Made by a program: the position numbers and the translations under genes
Shown here: in pieces, positions 15,748 through 25,100 of the stretch
How the letters are laid out: each line of letters starts with the position of its first letter
Numbering within the stretch: the stretch's first letter is position 1
Assembly (NCBI GenBank): GCA_030641085.1
Contig: DAOWIC010000323.1
Coordinates: forward strand, 1-29,924
DNA length: 29,924 nt
Direction: 5' to 3'
Source of the DNA: Calditrichota bacterium
GTDB lineage: Bacteria > Zixibacteria > MSB-5A5 > GN15 > FEB-12
Notes under the pieces: generated by a model
Seen by the model: the letters and a program-made list of their open reading frames with translations, nothing else
What the model was told of the DNA's origin: nothing
The model's database searches: none

Positions 15748-17931
15748 TTATGCTCGTTTCTCGACAATGAATATCTTGCCGTCGGGAAATTGAATATCAA
15801 CCGGGATGCCGTCGCGCAGTTCTTTGGCAGTCAATTTCATTGGCGCGTCGTCCTCGCCGGCATAGATATCGGTCAGCTTCAGCTTGGCCGCCTTGAGGCC
15901 GGCCTCGCGTAGATCGGCCTTAATAATGATCTCCTTGTGTCCGGCCTCGAAACCATCGGACAGTTCGCCTGGGGGCGGCGCCACCACAAACAACAAACCA
16001 CGCTTGGAACCCATCTGGAAGGAGATATCAACCGAGGGATCGCTGCAATACAGGTATGACTCGATCTTTTCACCCAGGAGAACCGATTCCAGGAATGTGA
16101 GCTTCTGGTGGTTCCCGCCCGAGGCGATATCAAAGGCGAAGAAATAGAGGTTGCCCTTGAACCGAGAGGAACAGACTCCCACCACCTTGGCGTCAACCTT
16201 GACCAGCTTCTTGACTTTGGAATCATCGGTCGATCGAATCGTACCGTAGATATAAGCCGGGAAAGAGCCGTTCTTGTGGGTCACGGAGCCAATACGGTCA
16301 TCGACTGAGGTCTTGATCCTGAAATGATTGGCCAGCACCTGGCAATCCTTGAAGCCTTCATCGTACTTGGGCATCAGGCCGCAGAGCAGGATAGTGACAC
16401 CGGCTTTGGCCAGGTCGATAATCGCCTCCTGATCGCGTTTGGCCATCACCTCGGTGGTCGGAATGAAGAGCATCTTGTATTTTGTCAGTGTTTCGAAATT
16501 CCGGTTTTCGCGCACGCCGAAGTTCAGTTTCAGGCGCATCAGGTCGCGGCAGAATCCAACACTTGACTCGTAGAGGAGACGGTTGACATAGGTGAACGCC
16601 TTCTTGCTCGAGGTTCCGGCCAGCCAGGAATAGAGACGGTTGCCGACCACGGCGATATCGGCGGACGCTTCCATCTCCTCAAGACCAACGCCGGCGATTG
16701 CCTGGCTGAACTTCTTTGTCAGAGCGTAGCCGTCGGAGACGGTTCCATCGTTATGCAGCGGGGCACCATACCAGTGATCGCGATCGACAAACATGTAATG
16801 ATTGAACCCCTTGAAACCGGATGACAGCCCGGCTGCGAGATAAAACCGGCGTGTGTTCGGTTTTATCGGGGCGACTTCCTCTTCGCGCTCCGGCTCAGCC
16901 GCGCCCGCCCCGGACACAAACGAGGTAGCGAAAGCAAAACCGTATTCCGCCTGCAGGAAACGGGCTTTAAGCGCAAAGTCGAAATAGTTGCCTTCGGGAA
17001 AGACGTTGGCGCCCAGGAAAGGCGAACGATCTTCAGGCACCAGATTGAACGCCGGTAACAAATCGCCCTGTCGGAAATACAGCGAGCGGAACATCAGCGG
17101 CTCCACCGTGTACGACGTAAAGATGTCCTCAAGCTGCTGCAGGTACAGATTCAGCAAATTCTCCCGGAAGCGATACCAGTCGAATACCTTGGGGTAGTCC
17201 TTTATGTCGAGATCGGTAAACTTGCGCGGCGGTTGCACCGATTCGAAGCTGTCGTTTTTCTCCTTGTACTGCGCGTTGAGCTTCTTGATCTCCTCGTACT
17301 TGTCCAGGAGAAACGGCGCATAATACTGCTCAAGGACGGTCGGGTTATAGTCGGCGCTGTCCGGTTCGAGCAGCCGCCCGAAAGAGGTCTCGAAGTCAAG
17401 TTCGACCATGAAGATCGGTCCGCGCGGGTGGACATAATTTTTGGTCGCCTCCACAAAAGCCTTGAAGTAGTTCCGGAGATGATACTGGAAATTTCGGTGA
17501 AGAAAGCTCGGTAAATAACCGGCCGACACGCCGTAATCTTCCGGCAGCCGCCGCTCCAGCCCCTGGGCATCACGGGAAAAAATGTTGATATCATTGAACA
17601 GATATTTCGGCAGGCCGCCGTTTTCAAGCTGGCCGCATACCAGCGGACCGGGCCTTAATATGACCTTGAACCCAAACTCGCGGGCCAGTTCCAAAAAGAC
17701 GATCAGGTCCTTTCGCGGGTCGGTCAAACCGGCAAAATCAAAATGTTTAGTCTCGTCCTGATGGATATTCCACGGTACGGCGCTGGAGATAATGCCGAAA
17801 CCGGCTCTTTTGATGCGCTCGAAACAGATTGACCAGTATTTCTTGTCAATTCTAAAGTAGTGGAGTTCTGCGGAAAACGGATGGTAAGTTTCTTTACCGA
17901 TGGAAAAACGATTACCTATTACACCTAACAT
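15748..17931 (-). CDS. GH35-like beta-galactosidase family protein
   Basis: This 727-residue protein begins with the GH35 barrel pattern: FSAELHYFRIDKKYW, AGFGIISSAVPWNIHQ, FDFAG and VILRPGPLVCGQLENGGLP. The acid/base region reads VELDFETSFG, with Glu181 where GH35 has the Glu of VENEYG; the preceding Asn is replaced by Phe. A plausible nucleophile is Glu329 in LQAEYGFAF. The later part (GFKGFNHYMFVDRDHWYG, then a flavodoxin/trimer-like domain with MLFIPTTEVM and TILLCGLMP) recalls GH42-type organisation. No signal peptide is present, so it is probably cytoplasmic. The substrate is unknown; galactosidase is only the family default. AAGGCG lies near the ATG. The gene heads a two-gene transcript with ggt. 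Confidence 0.8.
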   Translation of the reverse strand: MLGVIGNRFSIGKETYHPFSAELHYFRIDKKYWSICFERIKRAGFGIISSAVPWNIHQDETKHFDFAGLTDPRKDLIVFLELAREFGFKVILRPGPLVCGQLENGGLPKYLFNDINIFSRDAQGLERRLPEDYGVSAGYLPSFLHRNFQYHLRNYFKAFVEATKNYVHPRGPIFMVELDFETSFGRLLEPDSADYNPTVLEQYYAPFLLDKYEEIKKLNAQYKEKNDSFESVQPPRKFTDLDIKDYPKVFDWYRFRENLLNLYLQQLEDIFTSYTVEPLMFRSLYFRQGDLLPAFNLVPEDRSPFLGANVFPEGNYFDFALKARFLQAEYGFAFATSFVSGAGAAEPEREEEVAPIKPNTRRFYLAAGLSSGFKGFNHYMFVDRDHWYGAPLHNDGTVSDGYALTKKFSQAIAGVGLEEMEASADIAVVGNRLYSWLAGTSSKKAFTYVNRLLYESSVGFCRDLMRLKLNFGVRENRNFETLTKYKMLFIPTTEVMAKRDQEAIIDLAKAGVTILLCGLMPKYDEGFKDCQVLANHFRIKTSVDDRIGSVTHKNGSFPAYIYGTIRSTDDSKVKKLVKVDAKVVGVCSSRFKGNLYFFAFDIASGGNHQKLTFLESVLLGEKIESYLYCSDPSVDISFQMGSKRGLLFVVAPPPGELSDGFEAGHKEIIIKADLREAGLKAAKLKLTDIYAGEDDAPMKLTAKELRDGIPVDIQFPDGKIFIVEKRA

Positions 17932-17987
17932 ATAACGCCTTATATATCAACAACTTACATTTATAATCGTGACCTGCTCAATTATTA

Positions 17988-18016
17988 AGGATAGTCAATG
18001 GAGCCGTCAAAGTCAA
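17988..18016 (-). promoter_or_regulatory. Candidate promoter of the glycosidase-ggt pair
   Basis: On the - strand TTGACT (18016-18011) and TATCCT (17993-17988) are 17 bases apart, giving a leader of about 50 bases before the glycosidase ATG. Two further TTGAC boxes lie just downstream, so the exact element is uncertain. Confidence 0.5.
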
Positions 18017-18160
18017 CTACAAAAGTATAATTACTTGCCGCGTAAAAACTTAGGAAACACTACCAAAAACAACCGGCTTGCTTCCATTTGCTATACAATA
18101 CCACACAATACGCCAAAATACTTGAGCGGCAATAATTGAGAGCGTGCAACGGAAAAGGGC

Positions 18161-18189
18161 AAAAAAAACCCCGGCCAAAATAGCCGGGG
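18161..18189 (-). terminator. Terminator of the T9SS-tail gene
   Basis: On the - strand CCCCGGC and GCCGGGG form a seven-base GC stem followed by eight Us (As at 18161-18168 on the + strand). It lies 26 bases after the stop of the T9SS-tail gene. Confidence 0.9.
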
Positions 18190-18214
18190 CTATACAAAAT
18201 CGTGCTGTGCCAAA

Positions 18215-19126
18215 TTACTTCAGCAGCATCATCTTCTTGGTTTCTACAAAGGAACCGGCTTCCATGCGATAGAAGTAGATTCCCGAAGAAACCTTGTTGC
18301 CGCCGTCACTGGTGCCGTCCCAGTCCACGACATAAGAACCGGCATTCATCTCTTCGTCGACCAGGGTAACTGTCTTCTGTCCGAGCACGTTAAAAACGCT
18401 GATGTTGACCTGCGAATGGGTCGGGACATCAAAGTTTACTTGAGTAGTCGGGTTGAACGGGTTCGGATAGTTCTGCGACAGGTCAAACGAGGTCGGCAGC
18501 ATGTCGCCGCGCGACGAAATGCCCTGCGACGGATCGGTCACTATGAAGCAGTGCGGTCCATCCCAGGCCGGCTCGATTGAACCACCCGGGCCAACCCACA
18601 TCCAGTAACCGGTCGGCCGGTAGAAGCAGGTGTCAAGGCAGATGGTCCTGCCGTGGTCGGTGGTCGCGATCGGGCCGATGGTGATCAGGTAGGATTCTTC
18701 GTCGAAGTTCGCGGGAACACCTGAACAGTTCGACATGATTGCGCCGCCGTAACCGACCGTATCGACAAGCATGCCGTCAACGTCGGACAAGGTAATTCCG
18801 TAAGTATCAAGGAAGCCCCAGTCCGGGGGGACTAAGTTTAGATTGTAACCGGTCCAGCCCCAGCTAACCGTGTCGGCAAACGTCTCGGTCCAGGTGGCGC
18901 CATCGTCGGAGTAAACCTTGAAACCGTTGGCCATACCTTCAATGAGATCAGCGTCGTTGGTAAAACGCAGGACGAACGTAATGGTCGTCGAACCATCGGC
19001 AATGATGCGATCGGTCGTACCATCTACCAGACCTTCGGTTCTTTCCAGGGTGATGCCCTGCCCGAATGCCATGCTGAACGAGCAAACAAGCAGGATAACG
19101 GTGAGAATTGACAGCTTAACTTTCAT
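18215..19126 (-). CDS. Secreted protein with T9SS-type C-terminal sorting domain
   Basis: This 303-residue protein has a signal peptide (MKVKLSILTVILLVCSFSMAFG) and a beta-rich N-terminal region (about 24-205) without a recognised family. That region includes ITLERTEGLVDGT, a dated-gene-like repeat of acidic turns, and four to six cysteines that could pair. The last 85 residues are the type IX/FlgD-like tail: LSQNYPNPFNPTTQVNFDVP, VFNVLGQKTVTLVDEEMNAG, WDGTSDGGNKVSSGIYFYR and the final KKMMLLK. In Bacteroidetes such tails direct export through the type IX system and anchoring at the surface. GGAGG lies 11 bases before the ATG. The gene has its own promoter and terminator. Confidence 0.88.
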   Translation of the reverse strand: MKVKLSILTVILLVCSFSMAFGQGITLERTEGLVDGTTDRIIADGSTTITFVLRFTNDADLIEGMANGFKVYSDDGATWTETFADTVSWGWTGYNLNLVPPDWGFLDTYGITLSDVDGMLVDTVGYGGAIMSNCSGVPANFDEESYLITIGPIATTDHGRTICLDTCFYRPTGYWMWVGPGGSIEPAWDGPHCFIVTDPSQGISSRGDMLPTSFDLSQNYPNPFNPTTQVNFDVPTHSQVNISVFNVLGQKTVTLVDEEMNAGSYVVDWDGTSDGGNKVSSGIYFYRMEAGSFVETKKMMLLK

Positions 19127-19272
19127 TTTAACCTATGCCTCCATACATCAGATTTTTCCATCCCAAGGATCGAATAATTAACAGATCTATTTATCAAATA
19201 CTTATAAGGCCACCTCCCGTAAGTACGTGGAAGCTACTGTTTTTTGTTCCACTCATGCAATAATCCATTCTC

Positions 19273-19301
19273 AAAATACGGCCATGAGTTATCGGAGTCA
19301 A
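19273..19301 (-). promoter_or_regulatory. Promoter of the T9SS-tail gene
   Basis: On the - strand TTGACT (19301-19296) and TATTTT (19278-19273) are exactly 17 bases apart, giving a leader of about 140 bases. The boxes are the same as those before the cytochrome c gene. Confidence 0.6.
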
Positions 19302-19335
19302 TAAGAATAATAGCCGCATACAATATTTAACAGGC

Positions 19336-19364
19336 GCGTCGGGCCGCATTCGGCGGCCCGACGC
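19336..19364 (-). terminator. Strong hairpin after the subtilisin-like protease gene
   Basis: A perfect 12-base stem (GCGTCGGGCCGC / GCGGCCCGACGC, loop ATTCG) begins 17 bases after the protease stop. No clear U-tract follows on the - strand. It may terminate weakly or protect the 3' end of the mRNA. Confidence 0.6.
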
Positions 19365-19380
19365 AACAATTGCTCTCCAG

Positions 19381-21774
19381 TTACATAGACGGCGGTGCCG
19401 GGCCTTCGTTAAACGCATAATTCACCAGGTAGACCAGATCGGCCACGTCAATCTGGCCACTTCCGTCCACGTCGCCGCCGATCGGATCGGGCGCCGGGCC
19501 TTCGTTAAAGGCGTAATTCACCAGAAGTACCAGATCGGCCACATTAATCTGGCCGTTACAATCGGCATCGCCGTGAGCGCACGGTCCAATACTGATTTTA
19601 CCCGGCGTGAAAATCGGAAAATAGTTGCCCAGAATCGTGGTCATACGAGGGTTTTTGCCCGAAACGGTGGCGGTATCGATAATGCTCACGATCTCCGGGT
19701 CGGATTCCCGGGGAGCGGTGAAGTAAAGGTTCAAAATCGGGCCGTCACCCGGGGTTAGATAGGTGGAGCCGCCGGAAGTGTTGGTTTTCATGAGGATCGA
19801 CACACCATAGTGCCACGGATCGGCGGCGTTTTTGGTGATTGATTCGAAATACTCAGTGCGCAGGCCTTCCACCGAAAAGCTGTCGTAGGTGATGCCATTG
19901 TCGTTGGCGTAAGTGAAGGCGAACTGAATCTCTTTCACCAGCACCGTGTTCCTGAGATAAACCGGCACCGCCACGCTCTTGCCCTTGGAGGCTTCCACCG
20001 AATCCATAATGCAGGTATCTCCCTGCACCCAAACATAGTTTTTCAGGTACTCTTCGCCCCATCCCAGCGGGTTGCCTTCGTCGACTTTCAGGGAGACCGT
20101 ATAGACACCAACATCATTAAATGTATACTGCGGGTTCTGCTCTATGGAGCCGTCACCGTTGCCGAAACTCCATTCCCAGGCGGTGGGCGAGTTCGGGGAG
20201 AGATCGGTAAACTGCACCGTCAGCGGCACCGGGCCGTCGGTTACGTCGGCCGTGAACTTGGCGTTGGGCAAGTTGATCAGCGCCTGGTAGGCGTCGATAC
20301 GGCCTGAGCCGAGCAGATTGCGTAAATCGATCGGGTTGGCGTTGTACAGGGCATCATAGTCGGCCGAATTAACAATAATCGAGTCTATCTGGTCACGGTT
20401 CAGCGACGGCATGTGCGAGCGAATCAGCGCCGCCAGCCCGGCTACCATCGGCGATGCCATCGAGGTGCCGCTGAGCGAGGCGGTCATGGGCACATATTCG
20501 TCGGAATAGGTCGAAAGAATTGAGGAGCCGGGTGCCGAGACATCAATCCAGTCGCCGTAATTGGAAAAGCCGGATTTCGCATCGGAGTAAGGTCCGGTCG
20601 ACGCTATCGAGAGGACATCCCCCCCCGGTCGGGTATCCAAAAAGTCGGGATACTCATTATCGTCGTTGCCCGCCGCGTGGCAGATAGTCATGCCGGCCGC
20701 GACAGCATTGTCGATGGCCGCCGACTGGGCCGAACTGCCACCCCAACTGCAGTTGACGACATGGGCGCCCATCATTGCGGCGTAATCGATGGCCGCCGCC
20801 GCATCGCTTGGATTTACGTAGCCGTGGCCGTCATCGGCCGTACCGCCGATTCTCAGGCATATTATTTTGGCGCCGGCAAAAGAGCGGTGGCCGCCGTACC
20901 AGCCACCAGCCACACCGGTTACGTCCAGACCGTTGTTATTGGCCGCGGCGGTAATGCCGGCACAGTGAGTGCCGTGACCGTTAAAATCGTTCGGATCAGA
21001 ATCGCGAACACCGCCGTCCTCACCCGGCCAGACCGAGCCGAGGCCGCTGAGGAAGTCGTAGCCAATCAAATCGTCAATGACGCCGTTGCCATCGTTGTCA
21101 ATGCCGTCCAGATCGTCTTCGTCGTAAACAATTCCGTCGCCGTCGAGATCCTCACCCGGATTGACCCAGATATTCTGGATCAGATCGCGGTGCAGGTAAT
21201 TAACGCCGGTGTCGGTCATAGCAATTTTGATCGAGTCGGAGCCGGTTTCGATATCCCAGGCGTCATAAAACAGCGGATCGGGTGTGGAGGGGTAGTTCAT
21301 CGCCCACTGCGAGCCCCATTCCGGATCGTTGGGCTCCGCCTCCACCGGTTGCGCCCAGACCGCCTCGGCGGTTCTGATATTGGGGTTTTGCAGCAGGGCA
21401 TCGACCACGTCGGACACATTCTGTGTCTCATCGAACTTGAACTGGTACCAACGGGTTAGATCGTGCATGCCGGAGTTGACCGGCGGCTTTTCGGTTCGCC
21501 ACGGGAATATCTTCGTGGCGTCGTACACCTTAACCTGGTCCAGCACGGCGTCCAGACTGGCCAGTCCGAAGCGGACTTTGTCGAAGCTTTTCTCGACTGA
21601 TCGCAGGTCGACATCGTCTTCAAAGCGTACAGAAACCACACCCTTGATAATAAACGGTTCCGGCTTACCTTGATCGTCGCCGGGATAAATTCTTGCGTTT
21701 GAGGTAGTGGTCAGAACCAACAGTGCCAGCATGATGGCGACCATGGTGACAGCACCGGGAACCCTCTTTCTCAT
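19381..21774 (-). CDS. Secreted subtilisin-like protease with PKD, cohesin-like and dockerin parts
   Basis: The protein has 797 residues. After a signal peptide (to about residue 27) comes a propeptide-like region (about 40-150). The S8 domain (about 155-500) has a complete triad: Asp188 (IAMTDTGVN), His267 (NGHGTHCAG) and Ser438 (SGTSMASP), with the oxyanion Asn370 (HAAGND). An acidic insert at about 207-235 (DLDGDG, DNDGNGVIDD) probably binds calcium. A PKD domain (about 505-568, TAWEWSFGNGD) is followed by a beta region at 593-729 that resembles a cohesin (GKSVAVPVYLRN, IQFAFTYA, GPILNLYF). Two dockerin repeats end the protein (GDADCNGQINVADLVLLVNY; GDVDGSGQIDVADLVYLVNY). The ATG at 21774 has AAGGAG eight bases upstream; a GTG at 21783 is less likely. 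Confidence 0.92.
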   Translation of the reverse strand: MRKRVPGAVTMVAIMLALLVLTTTSNARIYPGDDQGKPEPFIIKGVVSVRFEDDVDLRSVEKSFDKVRFGLASLDAVLDQVKVYDATKIFPWRTEKPPVNSGMHDLTRWYQFKFDETQNVSDVVDALLQNPNIRTAEAVWAQPVEAEPNDPEWGSQWAMNYPSTPDPLFYDAWDIETGSDSIKIAMTDTGVNYLHRDLIQNIWVNPGEDLDGDGIVYDEDDLDGIDNDGNGVIDDLIGYDFLSGLGSVWPGEDGGVRDSDPNDFNGHGTHCAGITAAANNNGLDVTGVAGGWYGGHRSFAGAKIICLRIGGTADDGHGYVNPSDAAAAIDYAAMMGAHVVNCSWGGSSAQSAAIDNAVAAGMTICHAAGNDDNEYPDFLDTRPGGDVLSIASTGPYSDAKSGFSNYGDWIDVSAPGSSILSTYSDEYVPMTASLSGTSMASPMVAGLAALIRSHMPSLNRDQIDSIIVNSADYDALYNANPIDLRNLLGSGRIDAYQALINLPNAKFTADVTDGPVPLTVQFTDLSPNSPTAWEWSFGNGDGSIEQNPQYTFNDVGVYTVSLKVDEGNPLGWGEEYLKNYVWVQGDTCIMDSVEASKGKSVAVPVYLRNTVLVKEIQFAFTYANDNGITYDSFSVEGLRTEYFESITKNAADPWHYGVSILMKTNTSGGSTYLTPGDGPILNLYFTAPRESDPEIVSIIDTATVSGKNPRMTTILGNYFPIFTPGKISIGPCAHGDADCNGQINVADLVLLVNYAFNEGPAPDPIGGDVDGSGQIDVADLVYLVNYAFNEGPAPPSM

Positions 21775-22071
21775 CGTATTCACTCCTTAGCCCCTATCAA
21801 ATAATGCGTTTAGTCTGCTCAGAATGTGCAATCAGTATAAGGTATAACAACAAACGTCGTGCCGAGTTTACACAATTTGCCTGCTTATATAAGACGTTAA
21901 GCACCAGCTACTTACCGTCCGACAATGTTCCCAAAGTGCAGCCTTTTGCGTAAAAGACGGCCTCCTGTGAACTTCTGTGAGGTAATGGGTTTTAGTCAGA
22001 ACCTGTTTATCAAGGGCGATTCAAGTCCGGGCTATGAAGTAAATATAATATGGTTATGGAAATAGTCCAAG
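21775..22071. other. Intergenic region upstream of the protease gene
   Basis: About 300 bp, AT-richer than the genes around it. It must hold the protease promoter, but I found no box pair with good spacing; TATACT at 21839-21834 (- strand) lacks a convincing -35. No coding frame or repeat was seen. Confidence 0.4.
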
Positions 22072-22107
22072 AAAAAAAAGCCACCCCCGAAATCGTCGGG
22101 GGTGGCT
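22072..22107 (-). terminator. Terminator of the Asp-box/TSP3 protein gene
   Basis: A perfect 12-base stem (TCGGGGGTGGCT pairs across an AATCG loop on the + strand) is followed on the - strand by a run of eight Us (As at 22072-22079). It starts about 55 bases after the stop codon. Confidence 0.92.
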
Positions 22108-22161
22108 TCTGTTTCTGTTATCGAAAGGAATCTGTCGATTCCGTACTATCGATAATTATTT

Positions 22162-25100
22162 CTAGTGAACCTCACCCGGGCACCAGACCGGATCATCACC
22201 ACCTCCGAATGACCAGCTGACCCAGTAGACGATGTCAGCAACATCGACACGTCCGGAGTCATCCATATCGCACTCGGGATAGAAATAGGCACCCTCTTCA
22301 CCTTCTTGGCAACCCGGATGTACCGGATTACCCTTAAAGGCCCAGTTTACCCATGCCACAACGTCTTGGACGTCGACACGATCGTTATGGTCGAAGTCAC
22401 CACGGTTGTTGCAGCAGGAACCACAGGCGTCACCGACGCCGTCGCCGTCACTGTCTTCCTGACCCGGATTCCAGACATACGGGCAGTTATCGACATCGTT
22501 CAGGACGCCGTCGCCATCGATATCGGTGTCACAGGCATCGCCTTCACCATCTTCGTCCATATCCGCCTGGTTGCTGTTGGCAGCAGTCGGGCAGTTATCA
22601 CAGGCGTTACCTACTCCATCGTTATCGAAGTCGGACTGGTTGTGGTTAGCCGTAGTTACACAGTTGTCACAGCCATCCGGAACACCGTCGCCGTCAACGT
22701 CGTCTGAGTCGCTGAAGCCTAGGCAGGCATCGCACGCATCCGGAACGCCGTCCCCGTCAGTGTCGGTGCCGTCGTCGTAGACATACGGGCAACCATCGGA
22801 GGCGTTCAGGATACCGTCGCCGTCGATATCATCATCGAGAACGTCCGCGGTACCGTCTTCATCAACGTCACCCTGATCCGGGTTGGGGACGTTCGGAGCG
22901 TTATCGCAGGCGTCGATAATACAGTCACCGTCGGTATCAGCCAGAAGGGTCAACATATCCTTCTTGGCAGTAAAGTCTTCGTACCAGGCGATTCCTCGGT
23001 CGACAACACCGGCCAGATCGGTAATAGTACCATCCTCAACCGTCACCATAACAGTGAAGGCTGAGTAGACATCGGTCGGGCCGATGGTGATCTGTGGCGT
23101 GTAACACATGACCGAGTGAAGGTCGCGCTCGACCTGTTCGGTTACCCAGAAGCCGGAAGTGTGCATGAAGCGCCAAAGCTGGGCCGGCACAAATCCACTA
23201 GCGGGATAAACGAAGGAGTCATTGTTGTTGCAATAGGCCGAGTATGGGACATTGCCACCCGGTGAGAGCAACGAGCCGTTCATGTGCTGCTCGAGGAAGG
23301 CCAGACCGGCCCAGCGGTTATTGGCCTCGACACAGTCATCCTGAAGAGTGTCACTTTCAAGATTCAGCTCGGTACCCTGCTGGTAAATCAGGTTACGAGT
23401 GTCATCAATACCAGGATCGTTCTTGGAGGAGTCGCCCGGGACATCCCAGTCAATCGCCTCACCGATGGTCAGGTCGGCGTGCGTGCCGCCGTCATAGGAC
23501 CATACTTTAAGAACCTGGATAATGAAGTCACAATCGATGGCATCCTGCGGAGCCACCCAGATACGCTCGAGACCAATGGCAGAGTCGTGAGTCACGAAGG
23601 TGCCGGACTGGAAGACCTGAAAAGTCGGGTCACAGTATGTCGCGTTGAGATGACCACCGAGCGGGCGGAAGCCTGCATCATCGGTGAAGCCATCATCAAA
23701 GATCGACCAGTTGAATACGGTGTCATGAGTGTTGGCGCCTTCCGGCTCGGCCAATTCCTCAATCCAACCGATAACCGGTGAACCGTCGTACAGGTACGGC
23801 GTTGCGGTTGTATCGCAGTCGCCGGCATTCACGAAGTCCATGCCATATCGCTTCGTGCCCTCGTTACCACAGTTACCGTTGGTGGCGACAACCAGACCGA
23901 GACAGGTGGTCGTGATCGTATCAAAGGCCGGACGATGCAGAGTGTCAGCCACAATGAGGCTGACCTCAAGCACGTTCGGGCTGGAGGGAGCGTTGCTACT
24001 GAAGATCAGGCGACCGGTCAGAACTTCCGGAATCGCCTTGGTCTGAACGCCACCGGTGTTGAGCGTTACAATACCGGTCTCAAGGTTGCCGAATCCGGAC
24101 GGAACGGCGCCGGTGAAGCCCATGTGACCGAGCCAGCCGGTCGGACCGTTGTCTTCTTCGACGACGACCGAATAAGTCAGGCCAACGTTACCGGTGTTTT
24201 CGATAACCAGAGGCGTATCAAGCTGAATACCCGGCCTGGTCCAAGTCGGGTCAGCAACCTGAGCCCAGGACGGAACCAGTTTCGGGTTCGGGATAGCTTC
24301 GACACAAGCCAGACGGAACCAGTTCACGTCGGCTTCCTGCCAGGTGCCTTCATCCTGTACAATACCACCGGCATCGGGGTCCATAATGTACTGAACCTCG
24401 AGGTAGTATTCGCCGACAGCGCCGGTGAATGTACCGGACGGGTCGACGACCTCAGCGTTGGACCAGTCGTCGTCAGTTTGATTAGGACGACCGAAACGGG
24501 ACATCGACGGCCAGTTTTCGGACATACATGGCTCGCCGCCACCCGCAATGTCACAGTCCTTGGAGTAGGTGTTAGTGACGTTACGGGCTTCATCCCAGGT
24601 CAGACCGTCGTCTTCCGAGACGGAGATCCAAAGATCACCGTTGGCGGCGCCGGACGGAGCCTCGTTGTAACGGGCGGCACAGTCATCAAAGACGCCGTGT
24701 ACCGGATCCAGGAACTGTACCCAGAGGGCATACAGTCTGCCGTTACATTCCGAGACCTGCATTTTGGCGATGTTACCATTCCACGCGCCAGACCAGCATT
24801 CAATGTCATCCCACAGGGCGCCCCACACCGCGTCTTGAACGGTACGGATAAGGGGAGCCGGGTTGGCTACATCGTCGAAAGCTTCCGACCAGTGGAACAG
24901 ACGGCCTTCAGGCAGCCAGCCTTCAGTCGCGGCATCGGCCGGCCAGTAAGTACCGAACCACAGGATGTGGAGATCGTCGTCGGAATCAATCATACACGAC
25001 AGATCGGTATAGAGACGGTAGCCGGTTTCACCGTCGACCATTTTGGTCAGGTTGACTCTCGGGTTCCAGGTTTGACCCTGGTCGTCAGAGATCTGATATA

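Noticed and set aside
22353..22940. Repetitive DNA in the C-terminal part of the Asp-box protein gene
   Set aside because: Explained by the coding of D-x-D-G-D-G calcium repeats; the period follows the TSP3 protein motif, not a mobile or structural DNA repeat.
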